Positions 47,690-59,411 of a DNA stretch of 64,000 nucleotides are shown here, piece after piece. The number at the start of each line of letters is the position of its first letter. Position 1 is the first letter of the stretch. The translations under genes were made by a program, and so were the position numbers. Source of the stretch: Gossypium raimondii (Eukaryota > Streptophyta > Magnoliopsida > Malvales > Malvaceae); NCBI RefSeq assembly GCF_025698545.1, contig NC_068575.1, positions 50,911,980-50,975,979 of the forward strand, in the 5' to 3' direction. Below the pieces are notes generated by a model that made no database searches, was not told the origin of the DNA, and saw only the letters and a list, made by a program, of their open reading frames with translations.

Positions 47690-48400
47690 ATGAACTTTAG
47701 TGTTAAATTGTATTCATGAAAACGACGCCATTTCTAGTGGATTTGCATTAGAATTAGCGGCGCTACACAGGAAACGCCGCAATAGATGAAATAATACCGG
47801 CGTTTTTTATAAAAACGCCGCAAAATACTGTAAGTTGTGAAGAAAATGGCGCCGTTTTCTTATTACATTTAGTGGCGTTTTACAAAAAGCGCCGCAAATA
47901 TGTTTTCTTTGTTAAGGGAACTGCATCGTTTTCCGTTGGTATTAGTGGCGCTACACTCAAAACACCGCGAATATATTTTAAAATTTACAGGAGTTTGAGT
48001 TAAACGACTGCGTTTGACCTTATATTTAGTGGCGCTTATGTATAAACTCTACAAAAATCCAAATGGTGTTACGAAAAACGGCGCCGTTTACTTAGTTGCT
48101 TTTAGTGGCGCTTCACATAAACGTCGCAAATATGCATTATAACTTAAGGAAACTGCGTCGTTTTCCATTGTTAGTAGTGGCGCTTTCCTTAAAACGCCGC
48201 AACTTTGTTTTAATTTTAATACAAACGATGCCGTTTTGTATATATTATTCGTGGCGTTTTTTCTAAAACGCCAAGAGGTTTAGTTACTTGATGGGGAAAC
48301 GACTGCGTTTGGCGATATAGTTAGTGGCATTTTTTTATAAACGCCGCAAATGGGTTAAATATTTTGACGAAAACGGCGTTGTTTGTTTTCCATCCTTTTG
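47690..48400. repeat. second CG-rich subterminal-type array inside the CACTA element
   Basis: AGCGGCGCTAC..., TTTAGTGGCGTTTTACAAAA, GCGCCGCAAA and GGCGCCGTTTTC words recur in both orientations from about 47705 to 48390, similar to but diverged from the terminal arrays. It lies directly upstream of the presumed transposase leader (48420-48570). Confidence 0.75.
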
Positions 48401-50918
48401 ACCGAAACTGATACATAACCCCGATTCTTCCCCCCAAACTCTCATCTCCCCCAAATCCCTAAAATTTCCCCTAATCCCTAACAGTTCCCCAACGTAGTCC
48501 AGTACGGCGCCGTTTGCTTTGCTGCCTCACAGCTTCCGTGCGTCTCCGGTACCGCAACCATCGGTAGGTTCGGCAACTTCCTTTTTCTTCTTCATGCGTG
48601 AATGTTATCTGGAATATCGATTTTGAACCAAAAAATCCATTTCGGGTGTTTCGATAATGTTGTGAATTTGGGGCTTCCGAACATTTGGTTTTTTTTTTAT
48701 TTTCTTTTTCAGAAAACGTTATAGGTTGAGAACTTTGAATAAAATATCAGTTTTATATATCGACATTTCATATATTTTTACAAACCAGTTTCATATATCC
48801 TTTTCATTTCATATAGTAGGGCGAATCCCGTTGAAATTTATATATATGTATATGTATATGTATTAAAACTAAAGCATACTTATTCTTATTTCTTTTTTGC
48901 CTTGTTGAAAAATTCAAGAAAAAGGAAGAATTGAAGTCTTACGGTACTTATATGAAAAAGAAAATTCAAAGTAAATTAGTATGTTTTACCCTTCTGTAAT
49001 GGAAAAAAAATGGCTGAGTTGGAAAAAGAAAAATGTTAAGTTATCATTAGGGGAGATGAGAAAACAATGATTTGTTGTGATTTTGATTTTTTGATATGCT
49101 TGAGCTTAGGCTGATTTTTTTGTTAACTTGTTAGTTCAGTGCAACTATTTACTCTGTCATTTTTTTGTTCAGTAACTGTTTATTTATTCGTTATTTGGTT
49201 CTCATATTGGTAAAGTTTTAAGCTGCCATTTAATGTTTCCAAGTAATATTTGGTTGTGATATCGATAAAGTTTTACATATTTGATGGGTAAACTGAAAAA
49301 ATATTTGCTGCTAACTGATCATGGTTCATCTATTGTAGGCAAAATTAATATTTGGTCCAACTTAATACACATCTGACCATTGACATCTGGTTTGCTGCCT
49401 GTGTTTTGGTCGAACTATTGTTTGGGCAGGTACATGTTAACAAAATTCATATGCATTTTCCCTTATTTGTATGCATTTTCCCAAATTACTTATAATATAC
49501 CATATTTCTGACTGCAGTCTCTCTTTGCTGGTGAGAGTGAAGTAGACAAAGTTGAGTGAAATATTAAGGTATGTTTTAGTTCATAACTTAAATCAGTAAT
49601 AGTTTTATCATGATGATTTTTGAAAAATGTTACTTTTCGGGCTCTGGTTTTGTATACATGTAATTGGTTTTGGTTGTTTTCCTTTAGCTTATGTTTCATT
49701 TTACTTATTTTACAATTGCCATGTACTTTTCTGACTTATGTTTTCTGTTATCATCCATCAACGATTGCTATATATGTTGAGCAAAATAGAAGCAATTTAA
49801 TAAATTGTACTGGGAATTGGATTAAATTTTTTTATTTTAAAATTATTCGAAATTTCAGAACTATACGTTACATTCAATAACAAATTAATCCACTTTCTTT
49901 TCACATTTCAGTTTCATTGATATCAAATATGCTTAATTGTTGTATACATATTATTCCATATCGCAAGTCAAACAAGTTTGAAAATGAAGGTTATTTATGT
50001 CTAAATAATATAAACATTTGGTTAAAAGCACATATAGTTTGCAAATATTTATATGTTTCCTCCAAAACATATTTTTTTCCTTTAGTTGCTATTTTAATCA
50101 CGGAAATTTAGTTTGTTTTGTTTTCTTTTATTTAATTTGAATCATGGAAAAAATTTCAAACTTTTAATTTATTTTAAGTTTAATTTTAGATAACTTACAA
50201 AATTATTTTTTATTTCAAAGTTTAATTTCAAAGTTATTTTTATTTGTTTTAAAGTTAAAATTCACATAACATACATAAATTAAAGTTAAAATTTCTTAAC
50301 TTTTGTAAATGGTATAGCTTGCTTAATACAAAACTTACATAATATTAAGATCAGATTTCATAATTTATGTATTTTATGTAACTTACATAATATATAACTT
50401 CCATAGCTTAAGTAATGATAATTTCAGATCTACTTTCACAAGTTGCATAGCTTTTAGCAGGACACATCATAACTTATTTCTAATTACATAACTTATTTCA
50501 AATCTAATTATATATATATATATACATGTTCATAATATATATAATACATAACTTAAATAACTCACATAATACACAACTTACATAAAATACAACTTACATA
50601 AAAAGTCTATGACATAGCTTACATAATACATAACTTACATAGCTTACATAAAAATAACTTACATAAAATACAACTTACATAGCTTACATAATACATAACT
50701 TACATAGCTTACATAATAAATAACTTACATAAAATACAACTTACATGGCTTACATAACACGTAACTTACATAACTTATATAATACATAACTTACATAATT
50801 TCGGAGCTGAACGTTGTAATTTATACATAATATATATCATACATAACTCATTTATACTTATAAGTGAAGAACTGAACGTTGTAATTTCTGGTGAAAATCA
50901 GACTTCAAGAATTAAGAA
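48401..50918 (+). other. presumed leader and introns upstream of the TNP2-like gene
   Basis: A C-rich stretch at 48420-48560 followed by ACCATCG|GTAGG near 48562 looks like a 5'UTR exon and donor. The next 2.3 kb is AT-rich without coding motifs and may be one or more introns before the ATG at 50919. Tandem ACTTACATAA-type repeats fill its end. Inferred from position only. Confidence 0.4.
50530..50800 (+). repeat. low-complexity tandem repeat (CTTACATAATACATAA-type)
   Basis: Repeated CTTACATAA, TACATAACTTACATAGC and AAAATACAACTTACAT words with irregular spacing from about 50530 to 50800; sparser copies begin near 50280. It lies just upstream of the TNP2-like gene. Confidence 0.75.
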
Positions 50919-53074
50919 ATGGACCGGTCTTGGATGAATTTGTCAAGGGTAAGCAACGGTTATCGAAATGGAGTACAGACGTTTTTAAATTTTGTATTTC
51001 AATACTCAAGCCAAGAGAACATGATTCTTTGCCCCTGTAAGAATTGTGTGAACATAAATTGGCATTATCGTGAGGTTGTATGCGAGCATCTAATTGTTGA
51101 TGGGTTTTTTCGGGGTTATAAACAATGGTTATTTCATGGAGAATGCCCGCGTAGTACTTCCTCTTCAAGGATGGATGTATCTTATTCTGGTACTGCTTAC
51201 CATCAGTCTGATAGAGGGGATGACATGGAAGGTATGTTGCGGGATGCATTTAATATGCACAACCATGGTGTGCAGTCGTTCCCGACGAATTTTGTGGCAT
51301 CTGATGATTGTAATATTGGTGGAAATACTTTTACCGAACCAGGAAGTAGTGTACCTCATGAAGAGCCGAATAGAGAAGTAGTGAAGTTCTACGCGCTACT
51401 TAATGACATGAATGAAGAACTGTATGAGGGATCAAAATTTTCAAAAATGTCCTTCTGTGTTCGTCTTTTTCAATTAAAATGTTTAGGAGGGTGGACTGGA
51501 AACTCATTGACAATGCTGTTAGAGTTTTTGAGAGAAATGTTTCTGTTTGCAAAAATCCCTCAGTCATGCAAAGATATGAAGAAAATGATAAAAGATTTAG
51601 CCCTTGGGTACAACAAAATCCATAGTTGCCCGAATGACTGCATATTGTATTGGGGCGATCGAAAAAACCAACAGTTCTGTCATGTATGCGGTCAATCCCG
51701 TTGGGTAAATAGAAACACAGAAGATGGGAACGACGATGAAAATGATGCACAGTTGAGGAAGAAGCCAGTCAAGATTTTGCGGTATTTTCCCCTTATACCA
51801 AGGCTTCAAAGGCTTTTCATGTCGTCGAAGACAGCGGAGTCTATGACGTGGCACCATGATGGACGAACCGATGATGGATTACTAAGGCATCAGGCAGATT
51901 CTTTAGCTTGGAAATCATTTGACAATAAATTTCCAAGCTTTGCAAGCGATCCTAGGAGTGTGAGGCTTGGGCTAGCATCTGATGGGTTTAATCCTTTCAA
52001 GATCATGAGCACTGCATACAGTACTTGGCCAGTAGTGCTTGTTCCTTACAATCTGTCTCCGTGGATTTGCATGAAGTAATCTTCCCTTATCTTATCTATG
52101 ATTATCCCTGGAGAGAAAGGCCCCGAGAATGATATCGACATTTATTTACAGCCACTTATTGAAGAGTTAAAACAATTATGGGCTGGTGTCGAGACATATG
52201 ATGTGTTGAGAAAGGAGAACTTTAATTTACGTGCAGCTTTGATGTGGACCATTAATGACTTCTCCGCTTATGGCAATTTATCCGGTTGGAGTACCAAGGG
52301 TCATTATGCGTGTCCTTGTTGTGCTGCACAAACATGTTCGCAATGGTTGTACAATGGGAAGAAGTTCTCTTACATGGGGCATCGTCGGTGGTTACCAGAA
52401 AATCATAAATTTAGATTTCAGAGTTCTGTATTTGACGGTACTGAAGAGTTCAGAGAAGCTCCTTCGTAGACCAGTGGCTCTGAAATCTTGTTCATGTTGG
52501 AAGATATGAATTTCATTTATGGGAAGATGAACCAACCTCCAAACACGCAAAGAAATAGAAGATCAAATGATGAGGCTGATGATGACTCTGATGAAGAGGA
52601 TGATCCTAATGAGGCGGACTTGTGGAAAAAAAGAAGTATTTTTTTTGAGTTGCCTTATTCGGAGCATCACATTTTACGACACAATCTTGATGTTATGCAA
52701 CATGGAGAAAATCTTCCCACCTTCCTTCTTCACCATTATGGTTCACTTGATAATCCATCTCCCGTATGAAGCAATTTGGTTTTACAATGGTGAACTTCGC
52801 TCGATTGATTCACATAGGACAACAACTGATAGATGAGCCGTATGTATTCTCATCTCAAGTCAAATAAGTTTTTTACTCAAAAGATCCAACTGATGAGGGT
52901 TGGTACGTTGTACTCCATAACATCCCTAGAGACTTGTTTGACATGGGCAGTGGAAGTAGAGATAACATCGACGACAGATCAGAAACTTTGCCCTTTCCAG
53001 AACAAAACTTAAACGATACTAGTGCACAATTTCAATGGGTTCGTCAGGATACGGATGGAGATATTTACGAATAA
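50919..53074 (+). pseudogene. TNP2 (TnpD-like) CACTA transposase, decayed
   Basis: First frame 50919-52079 opens MDRSWMNLSR and has the Transposase-associated domain (about 1-75, with CPCKNCVN and HLIVDGF). Then comes the TNP2 core: CPNDCILYWGD, FCHVCGQSRW, WHHDGRTDDGLLRHQADS, and RLGLASDGFNPF with its conserved Asp. An in-frame stop at 52077-52079 interrupts it. The same frame goes on (KGPENDIDIYLQPLIEEL ... GHYACPCCA) to a second stop at 52467-52469, then an acidic Asp/Glu linker and FFELPYSEHHILRHNLDVM. The DUF4218 region that should follow is missing; 52780-53074 instead reads DEPYVFSSQVK, stop, VFYSKDPTDEGWYVVLHN, a DUF4216 remnant. So there are at least three stops and one internal deletion. 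It would have cut and joined the element ends. Confidence 0.9.
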
Positions 53075-53224
53075 TGATGTAGTAAGATTTTACGATTGTT
53101 TAATTATATGTAATATCATAATTTAAATCTTGGTCTTATTATATATTTCAACTATTTTATATGTGCTGTTATTGTTGTAATTAGTTATTAAGTTTTCAAC
53201 TATTTTATATGTATTGCAGATAAA

Positions 53225-54961
53225 ATGCCTAGAAGAAAAATTCCAAGGGGAAGCATTGTTCAAAATGATCCAAACTCGACAGAAACAAATAGTACTGAAC
53301 AACAGACAGTAATTGGATCTTCAAATGTTCCGATTACACTTGAGGATCCTAAGGATCCTACAGAAGTTCAAAGTAATTTTACATTTAATTTACATGCGTG
53401 TTGACTTATAATTGATTTATTTTTCAAATTCTTATATTATAATATACCATTTGCAGCTGAAAATGGTGGGACGCGCAGAGGTCGAGGACGTACGCTACTT
53501 AGAGATTTATACTAGTTAGATCCAGGCGAGCATGTCAAGGTATGCAGAAACAGTTTTGGTCAGCCTGTTGGATCAGAAGCTCGACTTTTAGCAGGATACA
53601 TGGGCATTTTAACACGAAATGCAAATATGTTACCTATCAACTACGAATCATGGCATCAAATGCCCGATAGCAACAAAAACCAAGCCCTCAATAATATTAA
53701 GGTAACAAAATGTTAATGTCATCTGTAATGCTTGAGAAATAGTTCCATTTATATTTACTTTATTAACTTGTGTTTTTTTGTAGGCGAGGTTTGCTTTAGA
53801 GGTCTTCGATGCTTACGTAAAGAAAGCATTGGGAAAAAGATGGAGAGACCATAAAAGTACTTTGAAGAAATATTATTATAAGACAAAAACAACCCTCGAT
53901 GAGAAATTGCAAAATGTCTCGCCGGGTATGCTGAGGTACCAATGGGAAGATGCGGTTAGATTTTGGCATTCGAAGAAAGGCGAGGTATGACGTACTTCCA
54001 AACTATTGTAATTATTTTGGTTTATAGTATTTACTATTTACGTACTAAAAATTTCATAACGTAGGATCGTGAACGAGTTGGAACAAGCAGCAGGCAGAAA
54101 CAAAAATTCACTCACACAGCCGGGTCGAGAAGTTTTGCATGTGTAGCTGAGGCGGAGGTATTTTTAATTTTTTAATATTGTCAAATATGCATAACTTTCC
54201 ATTAAATAATATTTTTACTACTATATTGTAGGAACTGTCGTCCGGTCAAAAAGTTGGACGCCTTCAACTTTTTAAAATTACACATAAGAAGAAAAATGGA
54301 TCTGCTATGACTCCTAAAGCTGGTGAAAATATGGTACGTTTACTTAATACGATTTGACTTGTTTTTGTTATTTATAGTGTTTATTTTCTAATGGTTTAAT
54401 TCATTGCTTGTAATGCGACTATTGTTATGTTGCATTTGTTTTGTTAATATATATTGCGTTCCTAACTATGTGATTTATTTATTAGGAAAAACTAAAGGAT
54501 AAAAAGGCGGAGTACGATTATTAATGAAGACATTGATAACCAGATTATTACTGAAGTTTTGGGTCCTGAAAGGTATGGTCGGGTTCTATTTCAAGGATCT
54601 TTTGTTAGCCCAACCCAATATTTTGGATCCATTTCATGAAGAATATATGGCTTCAGGAGTCGAGCTCAAGTCAAGTTCGAAGTTAAAAGACCAGATGGCT
54701 CAGATGCAAGCGACCACAGTTGAGGTTCAAAGGAAATATGAAGAACTCCAGCTACAACTTAAAGTAGATGCGGCAGCAAGGGAAGCAGAGGCTGCAGCGA
54801 GAGAAGTAGCGGTTCAAAAGAAATATGAAGAACTCCAGCTACGACTTAAAATAGATGCGGCATCGAGAGAAGCAGAGCAGAGCAGAAAGTACAATGAACT
54901 CTAGCAACAGCTCCAGAGTATGATGAAGATGTTTCAGCAGTCGCAACTTCCGCCGTCATAG
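53225..54961 (+). pseudogene. Transposase_24-like (TnpA-type) protein gene, decayed
   Basis: ATG 53225 follows an acceptor (TGTATTGCAG). Exons with good GT-AG borders: 53225-53372, 53457-53702, about 53784-53984, then two short ones and a last exon from about 54485. The protein has a basic start (MPRRKIPRG), RGRGRTLLRDLY then an in-frame stop, LLAGYMGILTRNANMLPINY and ESWHQMPDSNKNQ, KALGKRWRDHKSTLKKYYYK, GMLRYQWEDAVRFWHSKKGE, and GQKVGRLQLF, all typical of the PF03004 family. The last part frameshifts near 54630. It then has a coiled-coil tail with a tandem KYEELQL.LK.DAA.REAE repeat (54738-54885) and another stop at 54902-54904. Such proteins bind the subterminal repeats. Exon limits were placed by eye. 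Confidence 0.85.
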
Positions 54962-55174
54962 TCTATTGCATAAATATTTTTTTCATTTTAACTTTTAATA
55001 TTTTTGTAAAAATAATATGAATTCACTTTTATTTATTGATATTAATATTATTTTATTCGTTTAATTTGAAATATTATATAAATTTATTGCTTTTGGCTGG
55101 TTTAGATCTGATTGCTTTTGATTTGTTGCTATAGGAGGGCTGAAAAAATGGAAAATTTTATTTTACAAAAATCC

Positions 55175-55495
55175 CAAAATTAGTGGCGTTTTTTATAAAA
55201 GTGCCGCTAAAAGTCATGTTTCTTTTAGCGGCGTTTGCGAAGAAAGCGCCGCTAAAGAACATGATCTTTAGCAGCGTTTTTAGTAAAGCGCCGCTAACTA
55301 CAGAACATGATCTTTAGCGGCGTTTGTTTCCTAAGCGCCGCTAAAGAACATAACCTTTAGCAGCGTTTAATTTTGTAAATGCTGCAAACGTTAGCGACGT
55401 TGTCGTTAGTGGCATTTTTTGCGGCGCTTAGTGGCGCTAAAAAGCGCCGCTACAGGCCTAAAAAAACGCCACTAAAAACCTATTTTGGTGTAGTG
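55175..55495. repeat. right TIR and subterminal repeat array of the CACTA element
   Basis: TTAGTGGCGTTTTTTATAAA, then alternating TTTAGCGGCG and GCGCCGCTAA words, ending in CCTATTTTGGTGTAGTG. Shorter (about 320 bp) than the left array. Confidence 0.9.
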
Positions 55496-55498
55496 TAT

Positions 55499-57099
55499 TT
55501 ACTCAAAAAAAAATATCCTTTTAAATATTTTTAAATATATATATAAATCCCTCTTACAAATCTCTTACCCCAATGAACGCTACAATTACAAAAATCTGCT
55601 GAGTCCACTTGCTTCAAAAATTTGCTTCAACTTCTTCAACAAATTTTGAATCAATTACTAATCCACTATTGACACCACACCATTTTGTTTCTAGCAAAGA
55701 AATTACTCTTTGACAGTATTAAAGCAATACATTTGAAAATTTGTAGAGATTAATTTAAGGTATTTAGAACTTTATTTAAAAAAAAAACTATGACATTTAC
55801 AATTACGTATATTTTGAAATCATTCTTTTTATTTTGTATGTGATTGAACAAAGTAGTGAGTTTGAATGGTGGCTCCCAAAATACCAAAGCTTTTAAAATA
55901 TAAAGAAAAAAAACTTAAGTATGATATAGATATTAAAAATTGGTTTAAAACATGGAAATTTAATACCAAACTGTATGCACCGATACGCAGCAATACAAGC
56001 TATATTGGCATTTCTACCAAAACGAAATTTAACCTATTTGGTATTGGAATGGTAGGAACTACTATACTTGGCCCCTGATGTTTTATCCAAATATATTTCA
56101 CTTATCCAGAAAGTTTAGGCCTCACCACTACAAAAACATTGACTTGAAGCAATAATTTTTGGAGTGTTTGGCATATGGTTACTTCATTTGTTTTTGAGAA
56201 GTTATGGTAGAAAAACATCCATTCTCTTTTATTTACAAAAGTGTTGCTGACATTTGGGGAATATATGATTCTAGATCTCAGAACTTCAAATTTGTTAATT
56301 ATATTCCGACTTTGAGGCTATATTTGTTTTCAGCAAATTGCTATATACTTGTTGTTTCGTTTCTGAGAATAAATTACAGTTGACTTATAGCGGCATATCA
56401 CCAATTGACATGGCTGATGGAAGAGTTGCACCAATCTCTTTTTCAGTATAGTAGTTCAATATTTGTACATTTGCATTGAAGAAATGGAGAACAGGGATGA
56501 TGGCGTTACCATTGAAACAAGGCAATATGAAATCTTGGGACAGGTGAGCTGATGATATGATTGAAATGTTTAAGCCCTATTGTACCTCTTTTTTAGGGCC
56601 AATCTTATTAAGACAACTGAACTTTCTATTATTATCTCAATAAGCTAGATAACTCTTGTATTCATGCGGTATCTTTTATTTTCTCGTTATGCCATTTAGA
56701 TTTTGACATGTTCATATTATTCGTATCGTGTTTTGTATACTTTTTCTCATCATCATGTATGTGTTTTACTATATTTGCATCCAAAATGTAGTCTAAGCCT
56801 TAGCTTCCTGGCTCCAGCATATTAATAGGTAGGCACATGTGTGCCTTTCCCAGCCTGCACTGAATTGGGTTCTCCTTTTTTTAAGTAATCAAAATCTTTG
56901 GCTTTGGCTCTTTAACCCCACTCCTCATTATCCCAGTATCTTATTTGGTAGTTTCCTTCAAATCCCGTCTCTCTTCACTCTTTAATTCCTTCCCAGGATA
57001 TTCTTTATGTGATATTCACCTTATACTTTGTCATTCAGCTCATGATCTAGTTTTCTGCATTTTTCTAACAGGTCAGTGAGACTTCGATCATATTTGCTT
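55499..57099. other. intergenic and probable 5'UTR of the ATL gene
   Basis: No gene is called. A segment at 56484-56545 starts ATGGAGAACAGG and ends GGGACAG|GTGAGC, a good donor. A matching acceptor TTTTCTAACAG lies at 57061-57071, just before the ATL coding exon. Joined, the first ATG would be out of frame with the ATL protein, so this is best read as a spliced 5'UTR with an upstream ORF. The 70-codon frame at 55866-56078 has no recognisable domain. Confidence 0.45.
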
Positions 57100-58134
57100 A
57101 TGGCACCAGACAACAGCCTGAGATTTCAAGCTCTTTCCTTCATCAAATATCAGCAGAATCTAACTTACCAGCCTCCCTTGCCTACTTCAGACCCTGCATT
57201 TCCTATACTAACCATCGTTGTGCTAAGCATCATGGGTACAGCTTTCTTGCTAGTTGGCTATTATATTTTTGTGAGTAAATGTTGCAGCTCTAACTGGTAC
57301 CAACTTAATCTGCTAAGCCGAATATCTTTATTTCGAGGTAGACAAGAGGAAGATACGTTCATTGCCTTGTCTCCAGCAATGTGGAATCGCGGTCTCGACG
57401 AGTCTGTCATTCGAGAAATTCCAACTTTTCAGTTCAAAAGAGAAGGCGATGATGAAACAAGTGTGTACGGTTGTGTGGTTTGTCTGAATGAGTTTCAACA
57501 GCATGACATCCTTAGAGTTCTTCCCAAATGCAGCCATGCTTTCCACTTGGATTGCATTGATATATGGCTCCAAAGCAACGCCAATTGTCCTCTTTGTAGA
57601 ACAAGCATTTCAGGCGATACCCGCTATCAGATCAATCAAATCATTGCACCGAGCTCTTCACCTCAAGACTCACTGCCGTACACTGATAGCCTGATGGGTG
57701 GAGATGAGGACTTTGTAGTGATAGAACTTGGAGAAGACGATGGAGATGCTCTACTGCCGTATAGACAACAAGAAAGAGACAATTCGAGAGAGTCGTTGAT
57801 GCAGCTTCAGCCTAGGGGTCAATCACCAAGAAAAGTGGAGCAGAAGCCTGGGAAACTAAAATCAAGAAGACGCCACCATCTCTCAGTTATGGGAGATGAG
57901 TGCATTGATGTTACACAGAAAGATGAAGACTTCTCAATTCAACCTATCAGGAGATCTTTCTCATTAGATTCTGCTGTAGACAGACAGCTTTACCAATCTG
58001 TTCAAGCCATTGTTCAACAAAACAGGCATCCTGGAGGGATTACCACTACTGAAGAATGCAGTAATAGAGGTCGTACATCTTTATTTCCATTTGAACATGG
58101 TACAAGACCCAGAAATGCGGTACTTCCTGTCTGA
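57100..58134 (+). CDS. ATL-type RING-H2 E3 ubiquitin ligase
   Basis: 344-residue protein in a single coding exon, as is usual for ATLs. One transmembrane helix is at about 34-58 (FPILTIVVLSIMGTAFLLVG). The GLD signature is RGLDESVIREIPTF at 97-110. The RING-H2 finger at 125-166 has C125, C128, C144, H146, H149, C152, C163 and C166, spaced C-x2-C-x15-C-x-H-x2-H-x2-C-x10-C-x2-C, including PKCSHAFHLDCIDIWL. The long tail has an acidic patch (about 208-220) and RRSFSLDS at 284-291, a tail motif typical of the ATL1/ATL16/ATL13-like clade. It would transfer ubiquitin from an E2 at a membrane; substrate unknown. The reading frame extends 8 codons further up without an ATG, so MAPDNS is taken as the start. 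A spliced 5'UTR with an upstream ORF is possible. Confidence 0.93.
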   Translation: MAPDNSLRFQALSFIKYQQNLTYQPPLPTSDPAFPILTIVVLSIMGTAFLLVGYYIFVSKCCSSNWYQLNLLSRISLFRGRQEEDTFIALSPAMWNRGLDESVIREIPTFQFKREGDDETSVYGCVVCLNEFQQHDILRVLPKCSHAFHLDCIDIWLQSNANCPLCRTSISGDTRYQINQIIAPSSSPQDSLPYTDSLMGGDEDFVVIELGEDDGDALLPYRQQERDNSRESLMQLQPRGQSPRKVEQKPGKLKSRRRHHLSVMGDECIDVTQKDEDFSIQPIRRSFSLDSAVDRQLYQSVQAIVQQNRHPGGITTTEECSNRGRTSLFPFEHGTRPRNAVLPV

Positions 58135-59411
58135 ATTTTGATTATATAATTAGAGATTGCTTAAAGTTAGTTTTTGTTGTTTTGCTTGCTTTAAGATGGA
58201 AATTTTTTGTGAGGCAAAAAAAGGAGGAGAGATTTCAGACGACTGTAGAGTGACTTTTCAGTGATATTGTACATAGTGAGAAAAACAAATGAGTTCTTAC
58301 CAAAAAAGAAAAAAAAATTGCAGGCATGGGTGTGAGAATAATTGCTTAAGGCACTTTGTGGGGATGAGATTGATTTCATTCTATTTTGCGGACTTACTCT
58401 TTATGACTGACAATCATTGCAAACATGACATTCTAGCTTAGAGTTGCAGAGAGAGACAGAGGAGGTAAGAGGGGCATTTAATGGAGTCCAGAGAGAAGGG
58501 GACCCAACATTGAGTAACTACAACTCTACCAATTTAGAGAAATGGAGGTCCTTTAAGCAATGATCACCAACTTCTTTTGTCTTGTAGTAATTATTTGCTG
58601 CTGCTAAACAGCATAGGGAATGATTCTGTTCAATTGTAATTAATCTTAATTTGTTCTCACATCATCCATTATGCCATTATTTTGAGCTAAACAAAATGCT
58701 CCAAATGCTTCCGGCGGGGTAGTGTGGCTATATGCTCCAACAGGATCATTCCGTTCAACTCGTGGCTAAAATGAGCTCACATTACTTGGACCGACTCCTT
58801 TTCTTAAAGTATTAATGTCTGACATCTATGTCAAATACATATTTAGATTTTAGACATATTCTCTGTCTGACGTATACTCTTATCCCGTACTAAAACCCGA
58901 GCTTGAATAACATAACCATGATACAGAGAAAACATATTACTGTGTTCCTTCTTACTTGCATTGAACTAAATATTGTAAAAGCAAGGATGAGAAAGTTCTA
59001 AAGGGCAATCATGGCATTAAGAATAATATATCTTCTCTGCTTGACCTAATTTTTATAGCATAAAGAAGACATACTAGTACTACTTTTCAGACAATCTCAT
59101 TTGCAAAGAAAACAAAAAGCTTATTTCATTAAAGAGAAAGCCTGCTGCTTTGGAGAAAAATGAAACACAAACATTGCCTCACTTTCCTACACAAAACTTG
59201 TTTGTTAATTAGCAACAAATTCATGTCTAAACTTGTTTTCAAGGAGGGTGGGGAAAAGAAAGTAGTTCTATATGGGTGCTTAAATTGACCAGCTGAACAT
59301 GATGTATAATAATAAAGAACAAAAGTGTTCCTAACCATATCAATGACAAAGTCAAGCTCAATGAGACATTCCACTAACATTGAGATCACAAAACCTAATA
59401 ATACTATAAGT
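58135..59411. other. 3' regions of the convergent ATL and TPR genes
   Basis: No gene seen. The 134-codon minus frame at 59129-59533 overlaps the last TPR-gene exon in another phase and is a shadow. Confidence 0.55.

Larger units (their letters stand above)
42734..55495 (+). mobile_element. CACTA (En/Spm) element, 12.8 kb, two transposase genes, decayed
   Basis: Both ends carry the TIR CACTACACCAAAATAGG (right end in reverse complement), matching for about 23 bp, and the 3-bp duplication TAT at 42731-42733 and 55496-55498. Subterminal arrays of TTTAGCGGCG / CGCCGCTAA words sit at both ends. Inside, on the plus strand, are a TNP2/TnpD-like gene (50919-53074) and a Transposase_24-like, TnpA-type gene (53225-54961), the usual pair for plant CACTA elements. 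A solo LTR is nested at 44095-47059; without it the element is about 9.8 kb. Both genes have in-frame stops, so it cannot act on its own now, but its ends look usable in trans. Confidence 0.93.

Noticed and set aside
50905..51857. Minus-strand frames (114, 64, 116 and 86 codons)
   Set aside because: Antisense shadows of the TNP2-like coding region.
54524..54904. 126-codon frame read as its own gene
   Set aside because: It is the frame-shifted last exon of the Transposase_24-like gene; the upstream part of the same exon is in another phase.
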